DNA of 64,000 nucleotides from RYN-230 sp963837335 (GCA_963837335.1 CAWINS010000052.1:77333-141332), one strand, 5' to 3'; numbered from the stretch's first letter, positions 36,440 to 45,108 are shown. Program-made: numbers and translations. Notes: a model not told the origin generated them from the letters alone.

Positions 36440-37714
36440 TTACCCGGACCCCGGGGTGGCCTGGTCAGCCGGGTTACGGGTGGTCTTGAACCCCGGGAAG
36501 TGGGCGTTGAGCACCTGTCCCGCCTTGGCCAGCAGCTCGGCCTCGGAGAACGGCTTCTCCACCAGGGCCACCCCGGGTTCGAGCCTGCCCTGGGAGGCGA
36601 GGACGGGCCGGGCGTAGCCGGACATGTAGAGCACTTCGGTCCCGGGCTTGATCATCAGCACCTGCTCGGCGACTTCCTTGCCGAGCATGTGCGGCATGAC
36701 GACGTCCGTGACGAGCAGGTGGATCTCGCCCTGGTGGCCGCGGGCGATGTCGAGGGCTTCCGGGCCGGTCGCCGCGGTGATCACCTGATAGCCGTTGCGG
36801 GCCAGGATCCGCCTGGTGACCTCGCGCAGGGCGGCCTCGTCCTCGACGACCAGGACGGTCTCGCCGCTGGGTGTCCGCTCGTAGGTGACCTCGCGAGGCT
36901 GCAGAGCGGCGGTCTGGCTGGTAACGGGCAGCGTGATGCTGAACGTCGTACCGCCGCCGGGTTCGGAGTAGATGCGGATGTGCCCGTCGGCCTGCTTGAG
37001 GATTCCGTAGACGGTGGCCAGGCCCAGCCCGGTTCCCCCGCCGTCTGTCTTGGTCGTGAAGAACGGCTCGAACGCGTGCTCGATGACCTCCGGGGACATG
37101 CCGGTGCCGGTGTCGCTGACCCGCAGCCGCACCTGCTGCCCCAGCGGTGATTCTGCCCCGCCCGCGATGGAGTCCGCGTCCACGGTGATGTTGCTGGTAT
37201 CGATGCTCAGCGTGCCGCCGCCGGGCATGGCGTCGCGGGCGTTGACGGCCAGATTCACCAGCACCTGCTCCAGCTGCCCCGGATCGGCCAGGACCGGGTG
37301 CAGGTCAGCGGCGAGCGAGGTGACCAGCTCGACGTGCTCGCCGAGGGTCCGGTGCAGCATGTCCTCCACCCCGGTGATGACGGTGTCGAGGTCGAGCACC
37401 TGGGGCTGCACCACTTCCCGGCGGGCGAAGGCGAGCAGCTGGCGGGTCAGGATGGCCGCCTGCTCACCGGCCCGGCTGATCTGCGCGAGGTCGTCACGGG
37501 CGGATCCGCAGCGCCTGGTCCAGTCCGATTCGCTCGCCGCGGCGAGTTCCTCGCCGGCGAAGGCTGCGTAGTTGAGGATCACCGCGAGGAGGTTGTTGAA
37601 GTCGTGCGCGACCCCGCCCGCCAGCTGGCCCAGGCTCTCCAGGCGCTGGGCCTGGGCCAGCCGTTCCTGCGTCCTGTCCTGCAGCCGTCTGTCCTGCCGC
37701 CGCCTGTCCGTCAT
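36440..37714 (-). CDS. Hybrid histidine kinase with C-terminal receiver, end of kai operon
   Basis: A 424-residue soluble kinase. It opens with a short coiled coil (RRQDRRLQDRTQERLAQAQRLESL). The DHp H-box is GGVAHDFNNLLAVIL (His near 33). The HATPase domain has NLAVNARDAMPGGG, DTGTGMSPEVIEHAFEPFFTTK and GGGTGLGLATVYGI. The receiver follows (from about 300: VLVVEDEAALREV, phospho-acceptor Asp in LLVTDVVMP, Lys in LVEKPFS). There is no sensor domain of its own, so input must come through partners. Its ATG overlaps the stop of the upstream PAS kinase (ATGA at 37711-37714), which makes it the fifth gene of the kaiC operon. Confidence 0.85.
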   Translation of the reverse strand: MTDRRRQDRRLQDRTQERLAQAQRLESLGQLAGGVAHDFNNLLAVILNYAAFAGEELAAASESDWTRRCGSARDDLAQISRAGEQAAILTRQLLAFARREVVQPQVLDLDTVITGVEDMLHRTLGEHVELVTSLAADLHPVLADPGQLEQVLVNLAVNARDAMPGGGTLSIDTSNITVDADSIAGGAESPLGQQVRLRVSDTGTGMSPEVIEHAFEPFFTTKTDGGGTGLGLATVYGILKQADGHIRIYSEPGGGTTFSITLPVTSQTAALQPREVTYERTPSGETVLVVEDEAALREVTRRILARNGYQVITAATGPEALDIARGHQGEIHLLVTDVVMPHMLGKEVAEQVLMIKPGTEVLYMSGYARPVLASQGRLEPGVALVEKPFSEAELLAKAGQVLNAHFPGFKTTRNPADQATPGSG

Positions 37715-39441
37715 GAGGTGCGCGCCGCGTCGAGGGTGAAGAAGAAGGTGGCACCAGCATCCACCGCGCCCTGGGCCCAGATGCGGCCGCCGTGGCGTTC
37801 GATGATCCGCTGCACGCTGGCCAGGCCGATGCCGGTCCCGGCGAAATCGGTGTCGGCGTGCAGCCGCTGGAACGGCTGGAACAGCTTGGCCGCATGGGCG
37901 GGGTCGAAGCCGGCCCCGTTGTCGCGCACGAAGCAGCAGATCTCGGCCTCGTCGGCGGCCATGGTGCCGAACTCGATGGTCGGCGTCCTCGCGCCGGGCG
38001 GTGAACTTCCAGGCGTTCTCGACCAGGTTCTGCAGCACCGTGCGGATGAGACCGCGATCCGCGGTCGCCTGGACGCCGTCCTGGATACTGATGCGGATCC
38101 GGCGGCTGGGGTCCGCGGACTCGAATTCCCCCACCACCGCGGTGACTTCCGCGCTGAGATCGACTGGCCGGAGGTGCATCTGGCTGCGTGAGACCTGGGC
38201 CAGCTGGAGCAGGTCATCGATGAGCGTGGCCATCCGCTCGCTCGCGGCCTGGATGCGCTCGGCGTAGCCGCGGCCGGTTTCGCCGAGACCATCGCCGTAT
38301 TCCTCCAGCAGCGCTTCGGCATACCCGCTCAGCGCCCGGAGCGGGGCGCGCAGGTCGTGCGAGACCGAGTAGCCGAACGCCTCCAGGTCCTTGTTGGCCT
38401 GGGCCAGGTCGGTCGTGCGCCGTTCGACGCGGGCCTCCAGGTCGGCGTTGAGCGCTGGACCTCGGCTTCGGCGTCGCGCTGCGCGGTGATATCGCGCACC
38501 GCCCCGACGAACAGCAGCGGGTTGCCGTCCGGGTCACGGACCACGGCGCGGCTGGCCTCGACCCAGACCACGCCACCGTCTTTTCGCAGGTCACGCTTTT
38601 CTATCGAAAAGCTGTCGATCTCCCCAGAGCCCAGCCGCTGCATGTGGGCCAGATCGGCGTCGAGATCGCCGGGATGGGTGATGTCCTGGATCCGCAGGGA
38701 GCGCAGCTCGTCAGCGGTGTAGCCAGTGATCTCGCACATGCGCGGGTTGACCTGGACCAGCTCGCCGCTGAGCGTCAGCTCCTCGATGCCGATGGGCGCG
38801 TTATCGACCAGGGCGCGGAGCCGCTCCTCGGACACGCGCAGCGCCTCGTGGGCCGCGGCTGACTGAGCTTCCGCGGCCCGCTGCGCGGTGAGGTCGGTCA
38901 GCACCAGGCACCGCAGCAGCATGCCGTCGAGGTCGAAGCCGCTGACCGCGAGCAGGACCGGAATGGCCGTGCCATCGGGCCTGGTCAACTCGACCTCGCC
39001 CCGGTGGCTGTCCCCGGCGCCCACGTCGAGCAGCCGGATGAACTCCGCATGACAGGCGGGGGTGATCAGATCGAGCACCGCGGTCCCGGTCAGCTGGGAG
39101 GCGCTGTGGCCGGTCATGAGGACCAGTCGCGGGTTGGCGTCGAGGATCACCCCCCGGGGCGAGACGGTGGCGGCGCCTTCGCTCATCGCCTCGACGACGA
39201 GCCGGTAAGTGCGGTCGGCGCTGGCCAGGGAGTAGACCTGCTCCTGGCCGGGTGGCCCGATCACCAGCGAGTCGACGGTGCCGCCCCGGATCGCCTCGAT
39301 CGTCTCCTGCGCCTCGCGCAGCTGGGCCCGCAACTCGGCCAGCTCGCCGGTCTGCGTGCTGGCTTCCCCGTTCGGAGTGGCAGTGGGCCAGCTGGGATCC
39401 GTGACTTTGCGAACCGGCGATGTAGGCATGGCCTCACTCAT
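37711..39441 (-). pseudogene. PAS-PAS histidine kinase of the kai operon (two frameshifts)
   Basis: About 577 residues if repaired. An N-terminal coiled coil (ELAELRAQLREAQETIEAIR) precedes two PAS domains (about 75-180 and 205-325) with PAC strands such as RKDGGVVWVEASRAV and LLFVGAVRDITAQRDAEAE. A G appears lost near 38458; the next frame gives ALNADLEARVERRTTDLAQ and the H-box SYSVSHDLRAPLRAL type sequence. An extra base near 37982 moves the HATPase end (NLVENAWKFTARREDA, then TIEFGTMAADEAEICCFV, FQPFQRLHADTDFAGTGIG) to a third frame ending at 37711. It is closely related to the kinase at 42073. The start ATG 39441 overlaps the second kaiB by 8 bp. Confidence 0.8.
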
Positions 39442-39760
39442 CCGGCGCCGCGGGCTTGCCGCTCGTCTCTAGCGGACCGAGCTCGAGCGCAAGGCGGACC
39501 CGGGTGGCGTCAGAGAGATCCCCGACGAGCCGGCGTAGTGGCGCAGGCATATGCCTGACCAGCGTCGGCGCGGCGAGGACATGATCCCGCACGACCGCCG
39601 CCGGTTGCTGCTGCACGTCGATGATCTCCAGGTCGACCTGGCCGCCGAGTTCTTGTGCGCACAGTTGCCGCGCGTTCTCGATGGCGTGGATGGAATGCGG
39701 CGACGCGCCATTGACGTAGAGGGTCAGCGCCCAGCGGTCGGCAGACTCGGCCTGGGTCAT
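39434..39760 (-). CDS. kaiB: KaiB-family protein, second copy
   Basis: A 108-residue thioredoxin-like KaiB homologue: WALTLYVNGASPHSIHAIENARQLC, VDLEIIDVQQQPAAVVRDHVLAAPTLVRHMP, LRRLVGDLSDATRV (the family's three conserved blocks). Compared with the other copy it departs from the cyanobacterial consensus: Ala-Val-Val-Arg-Asp-His replaces the Leu-Ala-x-x-Asp-x-Ile pattern. In cyanobacteria KaiB binds the CI ring of KaiC after a fold switch. The start overlaps the first kaiB (ATGA at 39757-39760). Confidence 0.88.
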   Translation of the reverse strand: MTQAESADRWALTLYVNGASPHSIHAIENARQLCAQELGGQVDLEIIDVQQQPAAVVRDHVLAAPTLVRHMPAPLRRLVGDLSDATRVRLALELGPLETSGKPAAPDE

Positions 39761-40104
39761 GTCGTGGTCCTGCTCGGCTGCCGGACCTGCAGGCCGACGA
39801 GGAGACGGTCGGTATCGGAGAGATCGCCGACGATCTTCCTGATCGGCACCGGGAGCTTGCGGACCACGGTGGGCACGGCCAGGATCTGATCGTCGGCGGC
39901 CAGCCGCGGGTTTTCCAGCAGGTCCACCACCTCGATCCGGTAGCGGCCGGGCACATTCTCTTCACAGGCCCGGCGCAGGTTCTCGATGGCCCGGATGCTG
40001 TTGGGCGACTGCCCGGTCACGTACAGGCGCAGATCCCAGGACTCATCCCAGGACCCATCGGCGCCGGCTTGAGTGGTCCCATCCAGGGTGTGCGGCTGGC
40101 TCAT
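39757..40104 (-). CDS. kaiB: KaiB-family protein, first copy
   Basis: A 115-residue KaiB homologue, the more canonical of the two: DLRLYVTGQSPNSIRAIENL, IEVVDLLENPRLAADDQILAVPTVVRKLP, PIRKIVGDLSDTDRLLVGL (conserved blocks in order). It starts with a 25-residue acidic/polar N-terminal extension. KaiB proteins sequester KaiC and, in cyanobacteria, SasA or KaiA. Without a visible kaiA it may work as in the KaiBC timers of other bacteria or as a stress-signalling adaptor (inference). The ATG overlaps the kaiC stop by 4 bp. Confidence 0.92.
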   Translation of the reverse strand: MSQPHTLDGTTQAGADGSWDESWDLRLYVTGQSPNSIRAIENLRRACEENVPGRYRIEVVDLLENPRLAADDQILAVPTVVRKLPVPIRKIVGDLSDTDRLLVGLQVRQPSRTTT

Positions 40105-41829
40105 CGTTGCCTTCCGTTGCTGGGGGCATCGGCCCAGCGCTTGGTGGCCATGGACTGCCGGTCTGTCTCGGCCTCAGCGACCTGGCGGCGTTCGCGGCGG
40201 TCGATCCGGTCGATTTCCGCCCGCTCGGCGGCGAGCTGGTCTTGCACCGCGACGAGGTGGGCTTCTCCTTCGCTGATCCGGCCGCGCAGCTCACGCCGGT
40301 GGCGTTCCACATCGTCGGCCTGGTCCGCTTCCGCATCGCGCTCGACGGCCTCCTGGGCCAGCCGGGCTGAGCCAGCCAGCATCCCCGCCGGTCCGACGTA
40401 CACCTCGACCAGCTCGATGCCGTGATCGGTGAGCACGAACTCCCGCACCTGATTCGAGTGGGCCGTGCCCCGCGACTTCAGCACGAACAGCAGCCGGTTC
40501 CGTTCGCCGTTGGCCTCGACATTGCGCAGCAGCAGCCAGTTGTCCACCAGCGACGAAACCTCTATTGAGCTGGTTTCGTCTCCGTGGCCGAGCGAGGTGG
40601 CCATGGTGGTGATCTCACGGCTCTTGAGCAGGTCGAATTGACGGGACACCAGCGAGGTCACCTCCGAACTGGAGGCCCCGCTGGCCAGGCCCGCGATCCC
40701 GTCCAGTACCGCCACCGACGGCGAGACCTCCTCGATCAGCTGGGCCAGCACGGCCAGATGGGTCTCCAGCCCGTACGCGGACGGGCGCGCCGACCAGATG
40801 CGCAGCAAGCCCGCCTCGACCCACGGCAGCAGGTCGAGGCCGAGCGAGCGCATGTTGCGCAGGACCTGGGCGGGTGACTCCTCGAGCAGGACCCACAGCG
40901 CCCGCTCACCCCGCGCGCAGGCCGCGTTCACCAGGTGCGCCCCGAGCGAGGTCTTGCCGGTACCCGCCACCCCGGTCACCAACGTGGTCGAGCCGCGGAA
41001 CACGCCGCCGCCCAGCATGTGGTCGAGGCGGTCCACCCCCGTGGACACCCGCTCGTCGGACGCCTCGTAGTCGAGCGCGATCGACGTGATCGGCAGCACG
41101 ACGAAGCCCCGCGCGGAGATCAGGAACGGGAACTCGTTGGTGCCGTGCGCGGACCCGCGGTACTTGACCACCCGGAGCCGGCGGGTGGAGATCTCCTCGG
41201 TCACCCGGTGGTCGAGCACGATCACGCAGTCGGTGACGTATTCCTCGATCCCGTGCCGGGTCAGGTTCCTGTCGCCCCGTTCCCCGGTCATGATGGTGGT
41301 CACGTCCCGCTCTTCCAGCCAGCGGGCCAGCCGGTTGAGTTCCGCCCGGATCGTCGAGTCGTCCCCGAACGCGCCGAACAGCACCTCCACCGTGTCCAGC
41401 ACGACCCGCCTGGCGCCAATCCGGCCGATCGCGTCGTCGATAATCAGGAAGAGCGGCTCAAGGTCGAACGCTCCCGTGGCGATGATCTCGACGGGCTCGA
41501 TCTGGAACGAGATCACCGTGAGCAGGCCGTCCCGCTGAAGCTGATCGAGGTCGAAGCCGAGCGAGCGCACGTTCAGGGTGACCTTCTCCGCCGACTCCTC
41601 GAAGCTCACCAGCACACCGGGCTCACCGTACTGCCGGGCCCCGGTGACCAGGAATTCCAGCCCCAGCAGCGTCTTGCCCGATCCCGCGCTGCCCGCCACC
41701 AGCGATACCCGGCCCCGGGGCAGCCCGCCCTCGGTGATCTGATCCAGCCCCGGGATTCCCGGTCGGCGCTTTCTCCAGCCCCGGGCCCATCGCGGCATCC
41801 TCCGCGCCCGTCAGCATTGTGGTGCTCAC
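40101..41829 (-). CDS. kaiC: KaiC-type double ATPase/kinase, first gene of the operon (frameshift at the extreme N-terminus)
   Basis: Tandem RecA-like KaiC protein. CI has Walker A AGSAGSGKT, the Glu pair in VSFEESAEKV and Walker B RRVVLDTVEVLF. CII has VAGTGKTS, LLEESPAQVLRNMRSLG and SVAVLDGIAG. The pair equivalent to cyanobacterial Ser431/Thr432 reads Ser-Ser in EVSSLVDNWLLLRNVEANGE (codons at 40551-40556). After CII (about residue 475 on) comes an unusual 90-residue coiled-coil tail rich in Glu/Arg. The frame from 41798 lacks the natural N-terminus. Deleting one A in ACCGGGAATCCC near 41753 joins it to a start at GTG 41829 (VSTTMLTGAEDAAMGPGLEKAPTG), preceded by GGGGGAGGGT. Confidence 0.9.
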
Positions 41830-42072
41830 GTCCACCCTCCCCCGACTCGGGCGTACCACGAATACCTCAGAGGAATACCCGTGTAAATACAACTTACAGT
41901 CAAAACGAATATATTGCAGCGTGCCGTACGCTCGGTCAGGGCCGGAGAGGTATTGCCGCGAAAGTATATATCGGGCAAATCGTACTACCTTGCGATTCGC
42001 TACCTTTCTTGAGTAACGAATCCATCCGGGTGTATGGTGACTTTAGGATAGCGCCGGGCAGGAATTCATGTT
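41830..42072. promoter_or_regulatory. Divergent promoter region between kaiC and the PAS kinase
   Basis: A 243-bp gap of clearly lower GC than its surroundings. GAATACC occurs twice (41860-41866 and 41873-41879), and its complement-type GAGGTATT is found again near 41950. AT-rich TATATC near 41967 could be a -10 element for the rightward set. The two signalling operons start here back to back, so shared control is likely. Confidence 0.45.
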
Positions 42073-43257
42073 ATGTCATCCGGCAGGCAGGCTACTGGAA
42101 ACGGGTCTCCGCCACCACGGAGGGTAGATGTGGGCCAGCTAAAGCTTGAGGACGGCCCGGGCTTCTCCGAGTCCGAGCTTCTCCCGGCGATCGTCAGGTC
42201 CTCAGATGATGCCATCGTGGGCGCAACTACCGGCGGCCTGATCACGACCTGGAACCGGGCGGCCGAGAACATTTACGGATATCGCGCGGCGGAGATCGTC
42301 GGCCAGCCGCTGACGATCCTGTGCCCCACTGAGCTGGCCGGTGAGATAGGGGAAACCCTCTCCAAGATCGGTCGTGGCGTGCGGGTCGTGCACCGCGAGA
42401 CCGTGCGACGGCGCAAGGACGGCACCACGTTCCCGGTGTCGGTGACGGCCTCGCCCATCCACGACCAGGACGGCAGGCTGATCGGTGTGTCGGCCATCTC
42501 CCGCGACATTACCGAGCAGCAGGCCCGGGCCGCGGCCGAACTCCGGCGCCAGGCGGACGACCTGGAGCGGGCCAACCAGAGCGTGGAGTCCTTTACCTAC
42601 TCCATCGCTCACGACCTGCGCGCTCCGCTGCGCGCGCTGGGCGGGTACTCGTCGGCGCTGATGGAAGACTGCGCGGACGATCTCGGCGAGGCAGGACGAG
42701 GTTACGCCGGGCGGATCCTGGCCGCCAGCCAGAAGATGTCTGCGCTCGTCGACGACCTCCTCGTCCTGTCGCGTATCGCCCGGGCGGGGATGCATCTCGA
42801 ATGGGTCGATCTCGGCGCCGAGGTGGCCCGCATCGCCGCCGACCTCCAGTCCGGCGAACCGGAGCGCCGTGTCCATTTCGCTGTCGAGCGTCCGGTCCAG
42901 GCCCGGGCGGACCGTCCCCTGATCCGCGCCGTCCTGCAAAACCTGGTGGAGAACGCCTGGAAATTCACGTCCGGGCAGGAGGACGCGCTGATCGAATTCG
43001 GCACAGTACCGGCCGGGGAGGCGGGTGTCTGCTGCTACCTGCGCGACGACGGGGCCGGCTTCGATCCGGCCTACGCGGGCAAGTTGTTCCAGCCATTCCA
43101 GCGGCTGCATCCGGCCAGCGATTTCCCCGGGACCGGCATCGGCCTGGCCAGCATCAAGCAGATAGTGGAGCGGCACCGGGGGCGGGCCTGGGCCGAAGGT
43201 GCGGTCGGCGAGGGCGCGACCTTCTACTTCACCCTGGACGCGGAGGAAATCGCATGA
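42073..43257 (+). CDS. PAS-domain sensor histidine kinase (paralogue of the kai-operon kinase)
   Basis: A 394-residue soluble kinase. One PAS domain (about 35-150: IVRSSDDAIVGATTGGLITTWNRAAENIYGY, SAISRDITEQQ) is followed by the DHp with SFTYSIAHDLRAPLRALGGYS (His near 182). The HATPase domain has NLVENAWKFTSGQEDALIEFG, DDGAGFDPAYAGKLFQPFQRLH and FPGTGIGLASIKQI. The kinase core is phytochrome/NtrY-like and near-identical in motif to the repaired kinase at 37711-39441. AGGAATT lies ahead of ATG 42073. Its stop overlaps the Rcp1-type regulator start, so the latter is the expected phosphotransfer partner. Confidence 0.92.
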   Translation: MSSGRQATGNGSPPPRRVDVGQLKLEDGPGFSESELLPAIVRSSDDAIVGATTGGLITTWNRAAENIYGYRAAEIVGQPLTILCPTELAGEIGETLSKIGRGVRVVHRETVRRRKDGTTFPVSVTASPIHDQDGRLIGVSAISRDITEQQARAAAELRRQADDLERANQSVESFTYSIAHDLRAPLRALGGYSSALMEDCADDLGEAGRGYAGRILAASQKMSALVDDLLVLSRIARAGMHLEWVDLGAEVARIAADLQSGEPERRVHFAVERPVQARADRPLIRAVLQNLVENAWKFTSGQEDALIEFGTVPAGEAGVCCYLRDDGAGFDPAYAGKLFQPFQRLHPASDFPGTGIGLASIKQIVERHRGRAWAEGAVGEGATFYFTLDAEEIA

Positions 43258-43697
43258 CGACCCGGTCCATCCTGTTGGTCGAGGATAACCCAGATGACGA
43301 GATGCTCACCCTCCGGGCGCTGAAAAAAAATCATATCCTCAACGAAATCACCGTGGCTCACGACGGCGCCGAGGCGCTTGAGCTGATCTTCGCCAGCGCT
43401 GGGGGCGGCAGGTCGCTCCCCGGCCTTATCCTGCTCGACTTGAAACTGCCCAAAATTGATGGGCTGGAAGTGCTGCGCAGGCTCCGGGCCGACGAGCGGA
43501 CGCGCATAATCCCGGTGGTCGTGCTCACCGGCTCCAAGCTGGAAGAAGACATTCTGGCCGGCTACCGGGGCGGCGCCAATGCTTATGTGCGCAAGCCGGT
43601 GAATTTCGCGGAATTCGCGGAGGCGGTCAAGACTCTCGGCCTCTTCTGGCTGATGCTGAACGAGCCCGTGCCTGAGTTCATGCCGACACCGGAGTGA
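43254..43697 (+). CDS. Rcp1-type single-domain response regulator
   Basis: A 147-residue stand-alone receiver: ILLVEDNPDDEMLTLRALKKN with the acidic pair, phospho-acceptor Asp62 in LLDLKLPKIDG, Thr in VVLTGS and Lys114 in YVRKPVNF. The long C-terminal helix with FWLMLNEPVP is typical of Rcp1, the partner of bacterial phytochrome-type kinases. It has no output domain and so relays phosphate or acts by protein contact. ATGA overlap with the kinase (43254-43257) and GTGA overlap with the next gene show tight coupling. Confidence 0.92.
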   Translation: MTTRSILLVEDNPDDEMLTLRALKKNHILNEITVAHDGAEALELIFASAGGGRSLPGLILLDLKLPKIDGLEVLRRLRADERTRIIPVVVLTGSKLEEDILAGYRGGANAYVRKPVNFAEFAEAVKTLGLFWLMLNEPVPEFMPTPE

Positions 43698-44347
43698 CGA
43701 GGTTAGATCAAATGAACAATGGACATCAGGGCAATGGCGCGGGTAACGGCCAGGGTGACAGTGCGCCGGAGACAGCCGCTAGCCCAGTGCAGCCACACAC
43801 CTCAGCTGCTGGCCAGGCGGACGCGGTGGGACGGCCGGCCCGCATCCTCATCCTGGAGGACGAAGCGTGGGATGCGGAGCGCGCCCAGAGCCTGCTGACG
43901 AGCGCCGGCCTCGACTTCACGTGCATCGTCGTGGCCACCAGGGCCCTGTTCGTGGAGAAGCTGGATTCCTTCCGCCCTGACGTCATCCTGTCCGATTACC
44001 ATCTGCCGGGCTTTTCCGGTGAGGCCGCCCTCGCGATCGCGCAGGAGCGGTACCCGGACGTGCCGTTCATCATCTGGTCCGGTGTGCTCGGAGACGAAGC
44101 GGCGGTCGCTCTCATCAAGCAGGGAGCCACGGACTACGTCCTGAAAGACCGGCCGGCCCGGCTGCCTTCGGTCATCGGGCGGGCCCTCGCCGAGGCCGAG
44201 CAGCGGATGCGCCTGGCTGATCTCGATGAGCAGCTGCGCGAGGCGCAGCGCCTGGCCAGCCTGGGCCACCTGGGCGCGGCCGAACAGGCCATGAACCTGA
44301 CCCGTGAGCTCCTCGCCACTGCCCGCCAGGAAGTGACCACCGCATAA
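43694..44347 (+). CDS. Receiver-domain protein with vestigial kinase DHp tail
   Basis: A 217-residue protein. A polar N-terminal 45 residues is followed by a receiver domain (about 48-165: ILILEDEAWDAERAQSLL, Asp101 in VILSDYHLPGFSG, TDYVLKDRP). The tail (179-217), REAQRLASLGHLGAAEQAMNLTRELLATARQEV, lines up with both ends of the DHp domain of the hybrid kinase at 36440-37714. The H-box with its His, the hairpin and the whole ATPase domain are missing. The deletion is in frame, so the protein is probably a decoy, dimerising receiver rather than a kinase (inference). The start may be GTG 43694 or ATG 43712. Confidence 0.82.
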   Translation: MTRLDQMNNGHQGNGAGNGQGDSAPETAASPVQPHTSAAGQADAVGRPARILILEDEAWDAERAQSLLTSAGLDFTCIVVATRALFVEKLDSFRPDVILSDYHLPGFSGEAALAIAQERYPDVPFIIWSGVLGDEAAVALIKQGATDYVLKDRPARLPSVIGRALAEAEQRMRLADLDEQLREAQRLASLGHLGAAEQAMNLTRELLATARQEVTTA

Positions 44348-44499
44348 CCTCCTTCCTGGCCAGGCCGGCGCCTGGATCGTCCGCCATGTCCTACTTATCG
44401 TGATAGGATGATTACTATCCGTTAGACACGAGATTAAACGAGGTGTGACCAGGCGCAGATCGACCGTACCCGCCCCGTCACTGAGAGAAGTTGGACGAC

Positions 44500-45108
44500 A
44501 TGGCGAGCCACCGGTCTCTGCTCCACCGCCGCAGCCGCCAGCCCCCGGCCGCCACCCCTGACGTGGCCGCGGCCGCGAGGGAGGCGGTGGTGGGCTTCCT
44601 GCACGACTCGTCGATGGGCTCCCCGGCCGTCGGGATGGCCCAGCCGGCCGCCACCATGCCCGCTCCGACCCCGAAGGGCGGGGTGAGCACGGTGGCGGTG
44701 AAGGCTGCCCCGGACCCGGCTAACGGCGGCCCGGCCGCACGGCGGGTGAGAATCCCGGCCAGCATGACATCGGGGGGATCTGATGCGGCCGCCGAGTCGG
44801 TGGCAGTACGGGCGGCGGTCGCCGGCGTCGCCACCCTGGACCGGATCGAGGCGGCGGCGGCCAAGGTGGAAGCCGACATCCGGTCGGCCCTGCTCGCGCA
44901 AGCCGAGCTCCAGGCCGGGGCCGGAGTCGCGGCCGAGGCGGCGGTCCGGGCGGCCCAGGCGTCCTGGATAGCCGCCCGCGCATCCGAGGCGGCTGAGGGA
45001 CGCGCCCGGGTCATCCTGGGCGTGATGACCCGGTACCTGGCGGTCACCATGGCGATCCTCGTGGTCACGCTCATCTTCGTGGCCATCACCGCGGTTGTCG
45101 CTCACTAG
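44500..45108 (+). CDS. Ala-rich protein with C-terminal membrane anchor
   Basis: A 202-residue protein of no recognised family. Residues 1-95 are Pro/Ala-rich and probably unstructured. About 100-165 is an Ala/Glu/Arg-rich coiled coil (DRIEAAAAKVEADIRSALL, AEAAVRAAQASWIAARASEA). A single C-terminal membrane span follows (MTRYLAVTMAILVVTLIFVAITAVV). It is thus tail-anchored with the coiled coil in the cytosol. ATG 44500 is preferred, with GAGAGAAG nine bases before it. An AT-rich promoter-like stretch containing TTAGACACGA lies upstream. Confidence 0.6.
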   Translation: MASHRSLLHRRSRQPPAATPDVAAAAREAVVGFLHDSSMGSPAVGMAQPAATMPAPTPKGGVSTVAVKAAPDPANGGPAARRVRIPASMTSGGSDAAAESVAVRAAVAGVATLDRIEAAAAKVEADIRSALLAQAELQAGAGVAAEAAVRAAQASWIAARASEAAEGRARVILGVMTRYLAVTMAILVVTLIFVAITAVVAH

